A stretch of 48,295 bases of DNA from Bacteroidia bacterium (GCA_025999115.1 BNWW01000007.1:1-48295), one strand, 5' to 3'. Counted from the stretch's first letter, positions 26,224-33,620 are shown. Numbers and translations are program-made. Notes: a model not told the origin generated them from the sequence alone.

Positions 26224-26804
26224 ACCGCCCTCGTTCCAAAGGTTGATTTTGTCATCATACACACGCATTTGTGAAAAACTGCCCATAAAGCTGCGGTGTA
26301 CCATTGAGCAACATTTCTCGCAAAGCAGGCACAGGATATTCACTTTTTTCAATGCGATACATTCCTTCAAATGTAATTTGCTTAATGAGATATTTCTGGT
26401 ATAATCGTTCTAAAACATTGCGTAACAACACGATTATATTACCTTCTTCTACGTCTTGATAGCGCAAATCGGCATCGTTTTTGGTAAATCGACCGATTTT
26501 AACGAATGTGTTAGGATAAAATCGTGCGGGGTCTTTGCCAAACAAAACAACGGCAGCGCGTTTGAGTTGTCCGTTTTCGGTAAGGTGCAGTTTGTCAAAT
26601 ATTTCTTCTGTGGTCAGGCCGTCAAAGTTAGGTAATCTTCCCTTTTCTTTTGAAATTACCAAGTATTCTTTTACCGATTTTTCGTCAATGTCGGCAAATG
26701 TGGCTCGCAGCTCTACAACATCGTCCCAAGTTTGACCGCTGCGTTTGAGTAAGAACTCGTTGAGCGCAGCACCTGTCAATTCCTGTTTCACGCTTCCGCT
26801 ACGG

Positions 26805-26812
26805 TAGTAATA
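26805..26812. repeat. 8-bp target-site duplication, left copy
   Basis: TAGTAATA, identical to 27174-27181 and immediately outside the element. Together they encode the Y-Y-Y codons of the interrupted AlbA_2 gene. Confidence 0.85.
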
Positions 26813-26890
26813 GGATCAGCAGCAAAACCATGTGTTTATGAAAGGCGCATAGCGCCAACATTTTTGTAGCCGTGTGCGTAAGCGCACGGT
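26813..26890 (+). repeat. Left terminal inverted repeat with REP-like hairpins
   Basis: Begins GGATCAGCAGCAAAACCATG. The 50 bases at 26841-26890 match the right arm at 49 of 50 positions, far above the outer part, which hints that the hairpin block is the more conserved unit. Confidence 0.8.
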
Positions 26891-26891
26891 T

Positions 26892-27059
26892 GGGGTCGTA
26901 TTCAATCTTTGCTTTTTTCAACATATTCAGATATTCATCTTTGAATGTTTGCTTTTTATGATGCTCTTTTTGATTCTTGATATAATGATATACCTTATCT
27001 ATTTGTGATCGGGAATTGCTAAAAACGCCATAACCATCTTGCCACCCAATATGTCGCAG
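26892..27059 (-). pseudogene. Remnant of an IS200/RAYT-type Y1 transposase
   Basis: Open minus-strand frame from 27059 (stop at 27062) reading HIGWQDGYGVFSNSRSQIDKVYHYIKNQKEHHKKQTF (in pieces) then DEYLNMLKKAKIEYDPN. These are the last segments of IS200/IS605 TnpA and of REP-associated tyrosine transposases: W-Q-x-G-Y-x-x-F-S, then Y-I-x-N-Q-x-x-H-H carrying the catalytic tyrosine, then E-Y-x-x-L-K-K. The HUH metal-binding half is absent, so the protein cannot be active. Flanking palindromes support a REP/RAYT origin. Confidence 0.8.
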
Positions 27060-27092
27060 CTACGCAGCTCTGGATTTGTTTATGCCCTTATT

Positions 27093-27173
27093 ACCGTGCG
27101 CTTACGCACACGGCTACAAAGATGTTGGCGCTATGCGCCTTTTCGCACAAGCACATGTTTTTGCCGGTGATCC
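27093..27173 (-). repeat. Right terminal inverted repeat with REP-like hairpins
   Basis: Reverse complement of the left arm, with CGA inserted before AAAGGCGCAT and a C for T in ACATC. Outer end GGATCACCGGCAAAAACATG. Confidence 0.8.
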
Positions 27174-27181
27174 TAGTAATA
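27174..27181. repeat. 8-bp target-site duplication, right copy
   Basis: TAGTAATA, the partner of 26805-26812. Confidence 0.85.
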
Positions 27182-27315
27182 CCGACCGCGCAAAGAAATA
27201 GGCACAGAGTAAGGCTGCACGATTATTTCGATAAAATAGTTGTCGCCTTCCTGCAAAAGGTTCACTTCAGCGGTAATTCCCATCAGGTTTTTGATTTTGT
27301 TGGGAATATCGTCCA

Positions 27316-28631
27316 TCAATCAGGTTTTATAATTACCCACTTACCACCTTTATCTGCACCATCTCGGCGGATAATGTCGTTGTTTTTGAGTTGTAAGATA
27401 TTCCATTCCACCCCTCTTCTTGTTAATCCTGTTATGTCCACTAATTCTTTTTGTGTAATGTTAGGATTATTGTGTATTGCTGCCAGAATTTTCTCCACAG
27501 TTTTTTGGTTGTCTTCTGGTTGTCTTCTGGTTGTCTTCTTATCAGTTTCAACTATTTTCTCCACAGTTTTCTCCACAGTTTCAAGAATTTTCTCCACAGT
27601 TTTCTGGTTGTTTTCCGTACCACTTTCTTCTCCGATTGTTTTTGTGGTATCAAGCATAAAAGTAAATTTTGTTTTGTCGATAGTGGTTTCAAACAGAACT
27701 TCATTTCCTGTTTGCTTTTTCCATTGCAGCATTTTGTCGAATCCGTAACCTGCACTTTCACAAAGTTTTGCCAAACGGAAAAATTTTGCCAAAACCGGAT
27801 TTCTCGGCAAAGTTTCGTCTGTTTTCATCAGTTCTTCAACAGTGCGGGGCAATTTTCCCGGATTTTCAAATTCAATACGGTTGGTAAAAACCCTGATTCG
27901 CGGTTTCATCGGACTGAAATAATCAGTGTGAATGAGCAGATTTACCAATGCTTCACGCAAAGCATCTATTTCTTTTGTGTCTTCGTGTCCGATTCCCATT
28001 TCGCCGATTGTAAGCGGGTTGTTGGCGTAAATCCGCAAGCGTTGAAACAACACAAAATAGTATTCCCAAAGATTTTCCTGTTCTTCGACCCTGAACGTGT
28101 AACGCGGCTCGGCAGTTGATTAAACTCGTCATCTTCCATCGTGTTGTAATGCAAGTTTGGATTAAATCCTTTCAGATATTCACGGAAACGCTTGTATGAG
28201 GCTTTGTTAAGCGAATCAACCGACGTGCCTTCAACTGCCTTTTCCGACATTGAGCCGAAGGCTTGGTCGCGATAAAGGGCGTTGATTTCAAACTCGCTCG
28301 CTTGTTGGTCGCCGCTGCCTGTGCGAATAAAAGTATTTTGTACACCGTTGAAATACACAGGTTTAATATCGGAAGACGGGATGTAAAACGCCAAAACATT
28401 TTTACCGTCAATCTTATATCTCTTTGCCTGTGGCGACAGTTGCAACACGCCGAACACAATCCAGCCTCCCGAAGTGTTGGAAAATGCAGAAACTGTTTCC
28501 CACACGTCTTTCGGAACGTCTGTACGGGCTGTTTTGACTTCAAAATTGTCCCACTCTATATCCTGCAAATGTTCCAACAATTTCTGTTTGGTCATTGACT
28601 TGTTGCTTTCTATGTATTGAGGTGCGGACAT
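27316..28631 (-). pseudogene. AlbA_2 ATP-binding regulator A, broken by two internal deletions
   Basis: The N-terminal frame (28631 to about 28105) starts with a leader, then EHLQDIEWDNFEVKTARTDVPK, AFSNTSGGWIVFGV and the ligand part IPSSDIKPVYFNGVQNTFIRTGSGDQQ, RDQAFGSMSEK. Between GGWIVFGV and LQLSPQAKRYK relatives have about 35-40 more residues, so an in-frame deletion is likely. At about 28100 the frame changes: PRYTFRVEEQENLWEYYFVLFQRLRIYANNP continues in another frame down to stop 27316, with the linker to it also missing. The C-terminal third holds the ATPase-like part (REALVNLLIHTDY, FENPGKLP), a repeat linker of K-T-V-E-K-I type and a winged helix (NITQKELVDITGLTRRGV). Confidence 0.8.
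27489..27599 (-). repeat. Imperfect repeats encoding a KTVEKI-type linker
   Basis: TTTTCTCCACAG occurs at 27489-27500, 27555-27566, 27567-27578 and 27588-27599. TGGTTGTCTTC occurs three times at 27506-27538. On the minus strand these encode a charged, probably flexible linker between ATPase-like and winged-helix domains of AlbA_2 protein A. Confidence 0.8.
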
Positions 28632-28663
28632 AAATTTATTTTGTATAGCATAATTTCAGATTT

Positions 28664-30169
28664 TTACAGCTTTTCCCACACAGTAATACTTTTTCTTAAC
28701 GCTACACGACCGAATTTTGCCATTTGTTGGCTGCTATTGCCTTTTTGCTGTTTCAACGAATATACTTTTACCGGTCTAAAACCAATCTGTTCAGCCAATT
28801 CGGTTGAAATGAAATCTACTGAAATTACCTCGCCCCCATAACGAACATTATCATTGACAAAAGCAACTTTTGCCCCAGATTTACACAAACGAAACAATTC
28901 CGCATAAATAAAAGTCAGTTCGGTAAAATAACCATCTACCATTCTTAAAACGCCTTTGTTGTTAATATCGCCATTTTTGCTTCTTTCGATTAGAGAATTA
29001 TTTATTTCTAATAACGTTTTATTGTTTTCAATAATTTGCATTATCCTGTTAAAATCATCTTCTTTTCCCAAAGCAATATAATTCTCTTTTATATAGTCGA
29101 TTTTGGGTTTATTTTCAACTGTGCAAGATAATAATTCCTGTCGTAACCGTTTTATTTTTTCGTCTGTAATACCTAAATATGCTAATTCCAAAGCATAAGT
29201 TCTCGTATAATCGTAACGGTTACAGTAAGGCGGAGAAGTAATTACGCCATTCAGTATGTTACTTTCCAACTTCGGTAATTCGTATAGAGCATTGCCTTCA
29301 ATGAATTGTAATTTTGCATCATTGGGTTGAGCATTTCTTTGAATGGACGATATATCGCCGTAAACGCTATTTAATTCCTCTAATAGCGATTGTTTCAACG
29401 TCGGCATTTTACCTTTATCCAATCGTATCACTAACGGCGACTTTCCGTTTTGTTCACGATATTCTGCCGAATCAAGCATTTTTTTACTGCGATAATCCCA
29501 ACGCAAAAATTGTCCGTCTTTGGCAGTGTAACTTATTTTTTCCAATGAATTTAGAATACAAAGCGTTACAAGATTTTTGGCAGGTTTTGAGTATTGGCTT
29601 TCATTATTCCAATCCGTAAAAAAAGCAATTTCTTTTTCGGTAGTTTCGGGATATGCACCATCGGTAATCGTAACATATTGGGTCCGTTTGTCGTAATTTT
29701 CGGGTAGCGATAAATTTTCAATTTCTGAAATCAGTTGTTTAATTTCAGCCAAATCATATTCAAAAACCGATTGTTTGGCTTCAATGGCAATTTTTGACAT
29801 CGGTAAAATATCAAACCCTATACTGTTTATTTTTTGCATTTTACAAACCAAAGAAGTTGTTCCCGAACCTACAAATGGGTCTAAAACGGTATCACCCTCT
29901 TTTAGGTCAAATTCTTTCAGCAGTCGTTTGACCAAATCGGCAGAAAATCCCTCTTTGTATTTGAGCCAACGATGCAAACAGTCGTTTTTACTTAATTGAT
30001 AACTAACGCTTTGTCGGTTGAAATCGTTTGAAACTACCATGATTTCAATCAATTTTTGTTCCAAACTTATTCGTGCAGACTGTTGCCCGAAATTATCAGC
30101 AGAAAAATTATTAACTTGCCACCGTTCCGTTGATAGAGGCTCTATATCAAATAAAGATAATTGTTCCAT
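28664..30169 (-). CDS. DNA methyltransferase (N4/N6 class), probably of an AvaI/BsoBI-type R-M system
   Basis: 501 residues. The S-adenosylmethionine motif DPFVGSGTTSL is at residues 97-107 and the catalytic TSPPYCNRYDY at 311-321. In this order motif I comes before IV with about 200 residues between, an arrangement that places the target-recognition part in the middle. TSPPY favours N4-cytosine methylation, although N6-adenine enzymes can show it too. The N-terminal 80 residues have a winged-helix-like KNDCLHRWLKYKEGFS segment. Three bases upstream lies a restriction endonuclease fragment of AvaI/BsoBI type, whose systems recognise CYCGRG, so that specificity is likely but inferred. The gene appears intact, so it may now act alone as an orphan methyltransferase. 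Confidence 0.88.
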   Translation of the reverse strand: MEQLSLFDIEPLSTERWQVNNFSADNFGQQSARISLEQKLIEIMVVSNDFNRQSVSYQLSKNDCLHRWLKYKEGFSADLVKRLLKEFDLKEGDTVLDPFVGSGTTSLVCKMQKINSIGFDILPMSKIAIEAKQSVFEYDLAEIKQLISEIENLSLPENYDKRTQYVTITDGAYPETTEKEIAFFTDWNNESQYSKPAKNLVTLCILNSLEKISYTAKDGQFLRWDYRSKKMLDSAEYREQNGKSPLVIRLDKGKMPTLKQSLLEELNSVYGDISSIQRNAQPNDAKLQFIEGNALYELPKLESNILNGVITSPPYCNRYDYTRTYALELAYLGITDEKIKRLRQELLSCTVENKPKIDYIKENYIALGKEDDFNRIMQIIENNKTLLEINNSLIERSKNGDINNKGVLRMVDGYFTELTFIYAELFRLCKSGAKVAFVNDNVRYGGEVISVDFISTELAEQIGFRPVKVYSLKQQKGNSSQQMAKFGRVALRKSITVWEKL

Positions 30170-30172
30170 AGT

Positions 30173-30526
30173 TTAAAGTTTTAATAACCAATCACAATAA
30201 TTTACGAGTTGCTTGTCAATGGTCAGATTTGCAGCATTTGAAAGCGTTTTGCTTTTCAATTGTGCAAATATTTCTGTCGCCATTTTCTTTTCAATGGCAG
30301 AAGCAATAAAAGAAGTGTCAATTTTCAAATTATGTTTGGCAAATGATTCTCTAATTCGATTTAATGCGGTATTTCCTGTTTTCCAATGTTCATCAGCACC
30401 GGCAGGGTCAATGCCGCCTTTGAGTTCGCCAAGCATCAAGATTTTTTCGGGCGTATTTACAATTTCGCCGTTATTATATCCCTCAACATCAGTATTAAAC
30501 AAACAAATGTCTATGTTATTTGCCAT
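30173..30526 (-). pseudogene. AvaI/BsoBI-type restriction endonuclease, C-terminal 117 residues
   Basis: GELKGGIDPAGADEHWKTG is the family's catalytic block. Counting from the ATG, D6 (NNID), E34 and K36 stand at spacings of 28 and 2. From memory BsoBI uses D212, E240 and K242, the same spacing. Full enzymes are about 315-320 residues, so some 200 N-terminal residues are missing, with the frame starting right at the first catalytic aspartate. The fragment overlaps the end of the preceding TIR gene by 11 bases. The part preserved is the nuclease core without the regions that recognise DNA and dimerise, so activity is unlikely. Confidence 0.85.
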
Positions 30527-30839
30527 TTCGCGGACAATTTATGTTGTGAATGTATATGCCGACAAGTCCTTTGCCGTTTTCCCACGCTTTACGGATTTCG
30601 TGTTTTACCCACTTTCGATTGGCAGTTTCTTCGCCAACAAGGACAACAACGCAACTACGATATTTCATATTATCATCAATCCATTTTTCAACAGCAGCAT
30701 CACCTTTTCTTTTTACCTCTTCCCAGTCATTTTCAGAAACGGGTTTATTGCCTTCGATTGCTCCTATATTTCTAATTTGAGCGGCTCGCATTACATCATT
30801 TTTGTAATGGAAACTGTAAAAGACTTGTCTTTTTGCCAT
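30516..30839 (-). pseudogene. ThsB-like TIR protein (MTH538/DUF1863 type), C-terminally truncated
   Basis: About 107 residues from ATG 30839, which gives the family N-terminus MAKRQVFYSFHYKNDVMRAAQIRN. Then NDWEEVKRKGDAAVEKWID, SCVVVLVGEETANRKWVKHEI with the conserved acidic residue of the catalytic helix, and GKGLVGIYIHNIN. In relatives the sequence continues from I-H-N through about 50 more residues (D-x-N-G, G-x-N-P-F). Here it ends after CPRNGK, where the restriction-enzyme remnant begins. ThsB-type TIR proteins sense infection and make a cyclic ADP-ribose signal in Thoeris defence; truncation probably abolishes this. An upstream extension to 30914 overlaps the previous gene and is less likely. 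Confidence 0.75.
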
Positions 30840-30852
30840 AAAATATATTGAT

Positions 30853-31527
30853 TTATACTGATTTTCTGATATTATAATCGTTCCTATTTCGCCAAATTTC
30901 AACAGCAACATCAATATAATGATTGATATTATTTATAAATTCGTCCCATTTAACAGAATGAATATAAGAACTATACCCTTTATAAGGTTGGTTTTGTCCG
31001 TGATATTGACAATCTGTAAATTCAGGTCGTTTAATATTAAACATATTTTCTTTTAAAATCTGAAAAAGAACAGGAGTTTGTAATGTCCGGCAATTACAGT
31101 ATTGGCAAGTATTATCTTTGATAAAATATTCATAACTTCCATTTTCATCAGGAAGCACTACGGCTAAAATCGCATTCGTTTTGCTATTCCCGGATTCTCG
31201 CGATTGTTCTCTTAATGAATACGAAATTTCCCAAGGTATCCATTGGTCATTTTCGGAAGTATGCAATTCTTTCATTCCTTTTGAAATAAAAACAACTGTA
31301 ACACTACTATCGAATATCTTATCTGCAAGTTTAGAACCAATGGTTGATTCTTTGAAATCACTCAAATCTTCGCCATCTTTTTCGCCTTTATTTATATGGT
31401 CGCCTTGCTGTTCAATTTTATTCTGGAAAATATCAACATAATCCCGAACTGTTGTAGGATAATTAGTAGGTAATGCTTTTACTAACCTATCTGAGTATTT
31501 GTATGAAATAAAAATTTTCTTTCCCAT
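30853..31527 (-). CDS. TIR-domain protein
   Basis: 224 residues. [13 protein letters not shown] is the TIR betaA strand (F-I-S-Y), followed by a long variable loop, then [13 protein letters not shown] and [13 protein letters not shown], where W-E is the catalytic-helix glutamate region of bacterial TIR domains. The second half has [18 protein letters not shown], a C-x-x-C-x-C cluster, and a terminal helix. TIR domains of this kind are NADases or make nucleotide signals in anti-phage defence. It starts within the 3' end of the membrane-protein gene (41-base overlap, different frame) and ends 13 bases before the second TIR gene. So these are one unit with the membrane protein a possible effector. 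The frame appears intact. Confidence 0.82.
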   Translation of the reverse strand: MGKKIFISYKYSDRLVKALPTNYPTTVRDYVDIFQNKIEQQGDHINKGEKDGEDLSDFKESTIGSKLADKIFDSSVTVVFISKGMKELHTSENDQWIPWEISYSLREQSRESGNSKTNAILAVVLPDENGSYEYFIKDNTCQYCNCRTLQTPVLFQILKENMFNIKRPEFTDCQYHGQNQPYKGYSSYIHSVKWDEFINNINHYIDVAVEIWRNRNDYNIRKSV

Positions 31528-31966
31528 ATTCTTTGCACGTTATTGTTATACAATCTTTGAATTTCAGTATCAGCCCACCGATTAAGAGCAAAAATACAAT
31601 AGTACCGTATAGCCAAGCGATTGTTTTTGAAAAGAATACTTTACTGAAACAATACCGTCCGCCTTCAAACTTTTGTATAGGCATTTCATACGGTTTAATT
31701 TCGACATTGTTTTTTAATCCTGCAACATTATTATACACTCCTCTAAATTTGCGTTCTTGTTGCAAATAGTAAGAATCTAAAAACCAAAATAAAAATGTCG
31801 GTGCAATTCCTAAAAATACAAATATAATGTTATTCGTACTCGCATAAATTGCGAGTAGGGCAGACACAATAGTTACTGCCATTCCTTTGATTTGAAAGGA
31901 ATTTGTGTTCATTCGAGTTATCACATTTTGAATGAACTCTAAATGTTGTTTTTTTTCTTCGTCCAT
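31487..31966 (-). CDS. Small membrane protein accompanying the TIR gene
   Basis: 159 residues. Residues 27-66 form a helical hairpin of two transmembrane segments ([15 protein letters not shown], then [18 protein letters not shown]), followed by a soluble stretch [17 protein letters not shown], and a third hydrophobic segment at about 112-133 ([17 protein letters not shown]). The N-terminal helix is [21 protein letters not shown] know this kind of protein as a frequent partner of TIR genes in Bacteroidota but not by a formal family name. It starts 4 bases after the XRE regulator and its 3' end overlaps the TIR gene. Role is guessed as a membrane-acting effector or anchor. Confidence 0.7.
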   Translation of the reverse strand: MDEEKKQHLEFIQNVITRMNTNSFQIKGMAVTIVSALLAIYASTNNIIFVFLGIAPTFLFWFLDSYYLQQERKFRGVYNNVAGLKNNVEIKPYEMPIQKFEGGRYCFSKVFFSKTIAWLYGTIVFLLLIGGLILKFKDCITITCKEYGKENFYFIQILR

Positions 31967-31970
31967 ATCG

Positions 31971-32255
31971 TTATTTCTTAATATTTTCTTTTGCGATACT
32001 CAACACCTTATCTGACGGTTCTTTTTCGTCCGCCACCATTGCCGTAACTTGGTCAGCAAGCCAGAAGGTTAAAAGTTCTTCGTAATCGGCTTGTAAAAAT
32101 TCCGCAATAACAGGAATATACTCTTTCCTTGCTCGCCGTTCGCCTTTTTCGATTTTGCAATACGCAACGGTGTCAATATCCAACGCAGCCGCCAATTTTC
32201 GCTGTGGAATTTGGCGGTTTTCCCGCAACTGTTTTATCCTTTCATTGAACATCAT
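31971..32255 (-). CDS. XRE-family helix-turn-helix regulator
   Basis: 94 residues. FNERIKQLRENRQIPQRKLAAALDIDTVAYCKIEKGERRARKEYIPVIAEFL is a standard XRE HTH (residues about 4-60), closely like the controller proteins that precede DNA methyltransferase genes in Bacteroidota. The tail (LADQVTAMVADEKEPSDKVLSIAKE) is the usual acidic helix. A second in-frame ATG at 32252 may be the true start. It begins 3 bases after the relaxase gene and lies just before the membrane protein, so it could control the cargo unit that ends with the methyltransferase. Confidence 0.85.
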   Translation of the reverse strand: MMFNERIKQLRENRQIPQRKLAAALDIDTVAYCKIEKGERRARKEYIPVIAEFLQADYEELLTFWLADQVTAMVADEKEPSDKVLSIAKENIKK

Positions 32256-32258
32256 AAC

Positions 32259-33464
32259 TTACAATTTGAGTGTCTTGCGATTCTTCGGCAAAGTTACAAC
32301 TTTTCTCTGAACTTCTTGATATTTCCCTTTAAACCAATCCAAAATATTCATTCCATTGAGGGTTAAGCGGAGTTTATTCGGATTGTCCTGCTCTTTTTCA
32401 ATTTTCAGATTTATGTTTTCTGCCGTAAATTTTTGATTGTGTTCGGGCGAAAAGAAAGAAAAGGATTTAGCCGTCAGGCTTTTGCCCGAAAATAGCATTT
32501 TAATGTATTCAATGCCAATGCTTATTTTCTTGCATAATTCCGCCATTCGCAAATTTTCTTTCATCATCGGAAACAATTCATGTATCAAATTCAAATCTTC
32601 CTGCGCCTTGTATGGCTCGTAATCCTGTTTTGCTTTTTGAAGTTTGTTTTCGATTGTTGCCAATTCCTTATTCTTTTGTCGTATATGCTCATCCATTGTA
32701 AGAAATTTTTCTTGCGCTTCATCTTTCTGGTCGTACATGTCGCGGACTTTCCCGTAAACTTCCTGCTTTTGTTCCGTCAAATCTTCAATATCTTCTTTCA
32801 GGGTTTCATTTTGCAGATGTAAATCCCTGTAAAACTGTTGTGTGGATACATGTCGTGCCTCTGAACCTTCAATACCTCGTTGCAAACCGTATCTGTTCAT
32901 CGCTTCGGCATAACTGTCCTGATAGGCTTTCAGTTTATCCCTTGCCATCACATCGTCGGCACACAGGCGGGCGGAATTTGCAGGTTTCTTTTTGTATTTC
33001 TTCTTGTCATTATCCTTTTCCGCTTTGGCTTTTCTCCGTTCGCCTTGCACAATCGGGACTACGGTTGCGTGAATGTGAGGTGTCTTTTCGTCCAAATGCA
33101 AAACGGCTGAAACAAGATTTTCCGTACCGAATGTTTTCCGAAGCCAATCTACATTGTCCTGACACCAATCATCAAGTCGTCCGATTTCTTCAATGCGTTT
33201 CATTTCTTCGGGACTGCCCGAAAGCATGATGCGGATTGCCCACACTTGATTATGGCTAATCTTGCGTTTGATGCCTGCGGTTTCGATTCGATGCTGAATG
33301 GCTTCCGTGCGGTTCTTCACTTCATCGGGGAACATAAGCAATTCCCGATTCAAATGCGTGCGACTTTTATCCGCGTTTTTCGGTTCAATAGTCCGCTCAA
33401 TGTGTGCGGACATGGCAGCATCGTTGCCCGATGCCTTGTCTAAATGAAGTACTGCATATCCCAT
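32259..33464 (-). CDS. MobV-family relaxase
   Basis: 401 residues. MGYAVLHLDKASGNDAAMSAHIERT is the usual opening; the metal-binding histidine motif is LHLDEKTPHIHATVVPI (H123, H130, H132). The C-terminal half (residues about 210-300) is a charged coiled coil (KEDIEDLTEQKQEVYGKVRD onward). The family, which includes the mobilization proteins of pBBR1, Tn4555 and related Bacteroides elements, nicks oriT and leads DNA transfer when a helper conjugation machinery is present. A candidate oriT lies upstream. Frame intact, length normal, so the protein may be functional even though integrase and primase are not. Confidence 0.85.
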   Translation of the reverse strand: MGYAVLHLDKASGNDAAMSAHIERTIEPKNADKSRTHLNRELLMFPDEVKNRTEAIQHRIETAGIKRKISHNQVWAIRIMLSGSPEEMKRIEEIGRLDDWCQDNVDWLRKTFGTENLVSAVLHLDEKTPHIHATVVPIVQGERRKAKAEKDNDKKKYKKKPANSARLCADDVMARDKLKAYQDSYAEAMNRYGLQRGIEGSEARHVSTQQFYRDLHLQNETLKEDIEDLTEQKQEVYGKVRDMYDQKDEAQEKFLTMDEHIRQKNKELATIENKLQKAKQDYEPYKAQEDLNLIHELFPMMKENLRMAELCKKISIGIEYIKMLFSGKSLTAKSFSFFSPEHNQKFTAENINLKIEKEQDNPNKLRLTLNGMNILDWFKGKYQEVQRKVVTLPKNRKTLKL

Positions 33465-33509
33465 TTTTGTTTAATTTTAGTGTTAAAATTTGATTGGAAA
33501 TTTTTAGCC

Positions 33510-33528
33510 GACTTCCTTTGAGGAAGTC
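33510..33528. repeat. Hairpin upstream of the relaxase gene
   Basis: GACTTCC (33510-33516) and GGAAGTC (33522-33528) with loop TTTGA, about 45 bases before the relaxase ATG. Possibly part of the transfer-origin region or a regulatory site for mob expression. Confidence 0.5.
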
Positions 33529-33574
33529 TTCAGGGAGATTCCAAAGGGGGAACGCCTTCAAGTCTTTATACTCT

Positions 33575-33620
33575 GCAAACTGTGTTGAGTGATTATACAC
33601 AGTCAAGTTTGCTGACTTGA
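33575..33620 (-). other. Candidate oriT of the MobV relaxase
   Basis: On the minus strand the hairpin TCAAGT/ACTTGA (33620-33603) is followed directly by CTGTGTATAATC. This is the same build as the pMV158-type MobV origin, where a 7-bp hairpin precedes a TGTG/TTATA nick region. A second overlapping pair is ACTGTGT/ACACAGT (33579-33585, 33597-33603), and GCAAACT (33575-33581) pairs with AGTTTGC (33606-33612). Placement about 110-160 bases upstream of the relaxase gene is right. The nick base is not known. Confidence 0.5.

Larger units (their letters stand above)
26813..27173. mobile_element. 361-bp MITE-like element with long terminal inverted repeats and REP-like palindromes
   Basis: The element is bounded by 8-bp direct repeats TAGTAATA. 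Its ends are inverted: 26813-26890 against 27173-27093 align over 78 positions with about seven mismatches and one 3-base gap, both starting GGATCA. Inside each arm are two small palindromes: GGCGCATAGCGCC, and CCGTGTGC/GCGCACGG closed by a GTAA loop. The centre (26891-27092) carries the C-terminal third of an IS200-like transposase on the minus strand. It sits in an AlbA_2 gene and precise removal restores the reading frame. Y1 transposases make no duplications, so the 8-bp repeats point to a DDE-type enzyme acting in trans, or to a composite origin. Confidence 0.85.
26221..27316 (-). pseudogene. AlbA_2 ATP-binding regulator B, disrupted by an insertion and truncated at both ends
   Basis: Segment 27316-27182 reads DDIPNKIKNLMGITAEV to ISLRGR, the second half of an AlbA_2 domain. 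The 361-bp element follows, then 26812 onward continues YYYRSGSVKQELTGAALNEFLL. Removing the element plus one copy of the 8-bp duplication restores R-G-R-Y-Y-Y-R-S-G in frame. Further down is RSGQTWDDVVE and an ATPase-like part ending PALREMLLN. After that the frame slips at about 26304, as MVHRSFMGSFSQMRVYDDK and LWNEGGL continue in another frame; a 5-base deletion explains it. The 3' end is lost at 26221 against the WYL gene. The N-terminal 60 residues are also missing. The overlap with the stop of gene A is TGATG at 27314-27318. Confidence 0.85.

Noticed and set aside
26224..26404. C-terminal 60 residues of the WYL open frame as a new domain
   Set aside because: This part is the exact antisense of the AlbA_2 gene (MVHRSFMGSFSQ, LREMLLN), so it is a fortuitous extension.
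27489..27599. CRISPR-like spacing of short repeats
   Set aside because: Units are only 11-12 bases, without spacers of constant length, and they lie in a coding linker. No CRISPR array or cas gene was seen in the window.
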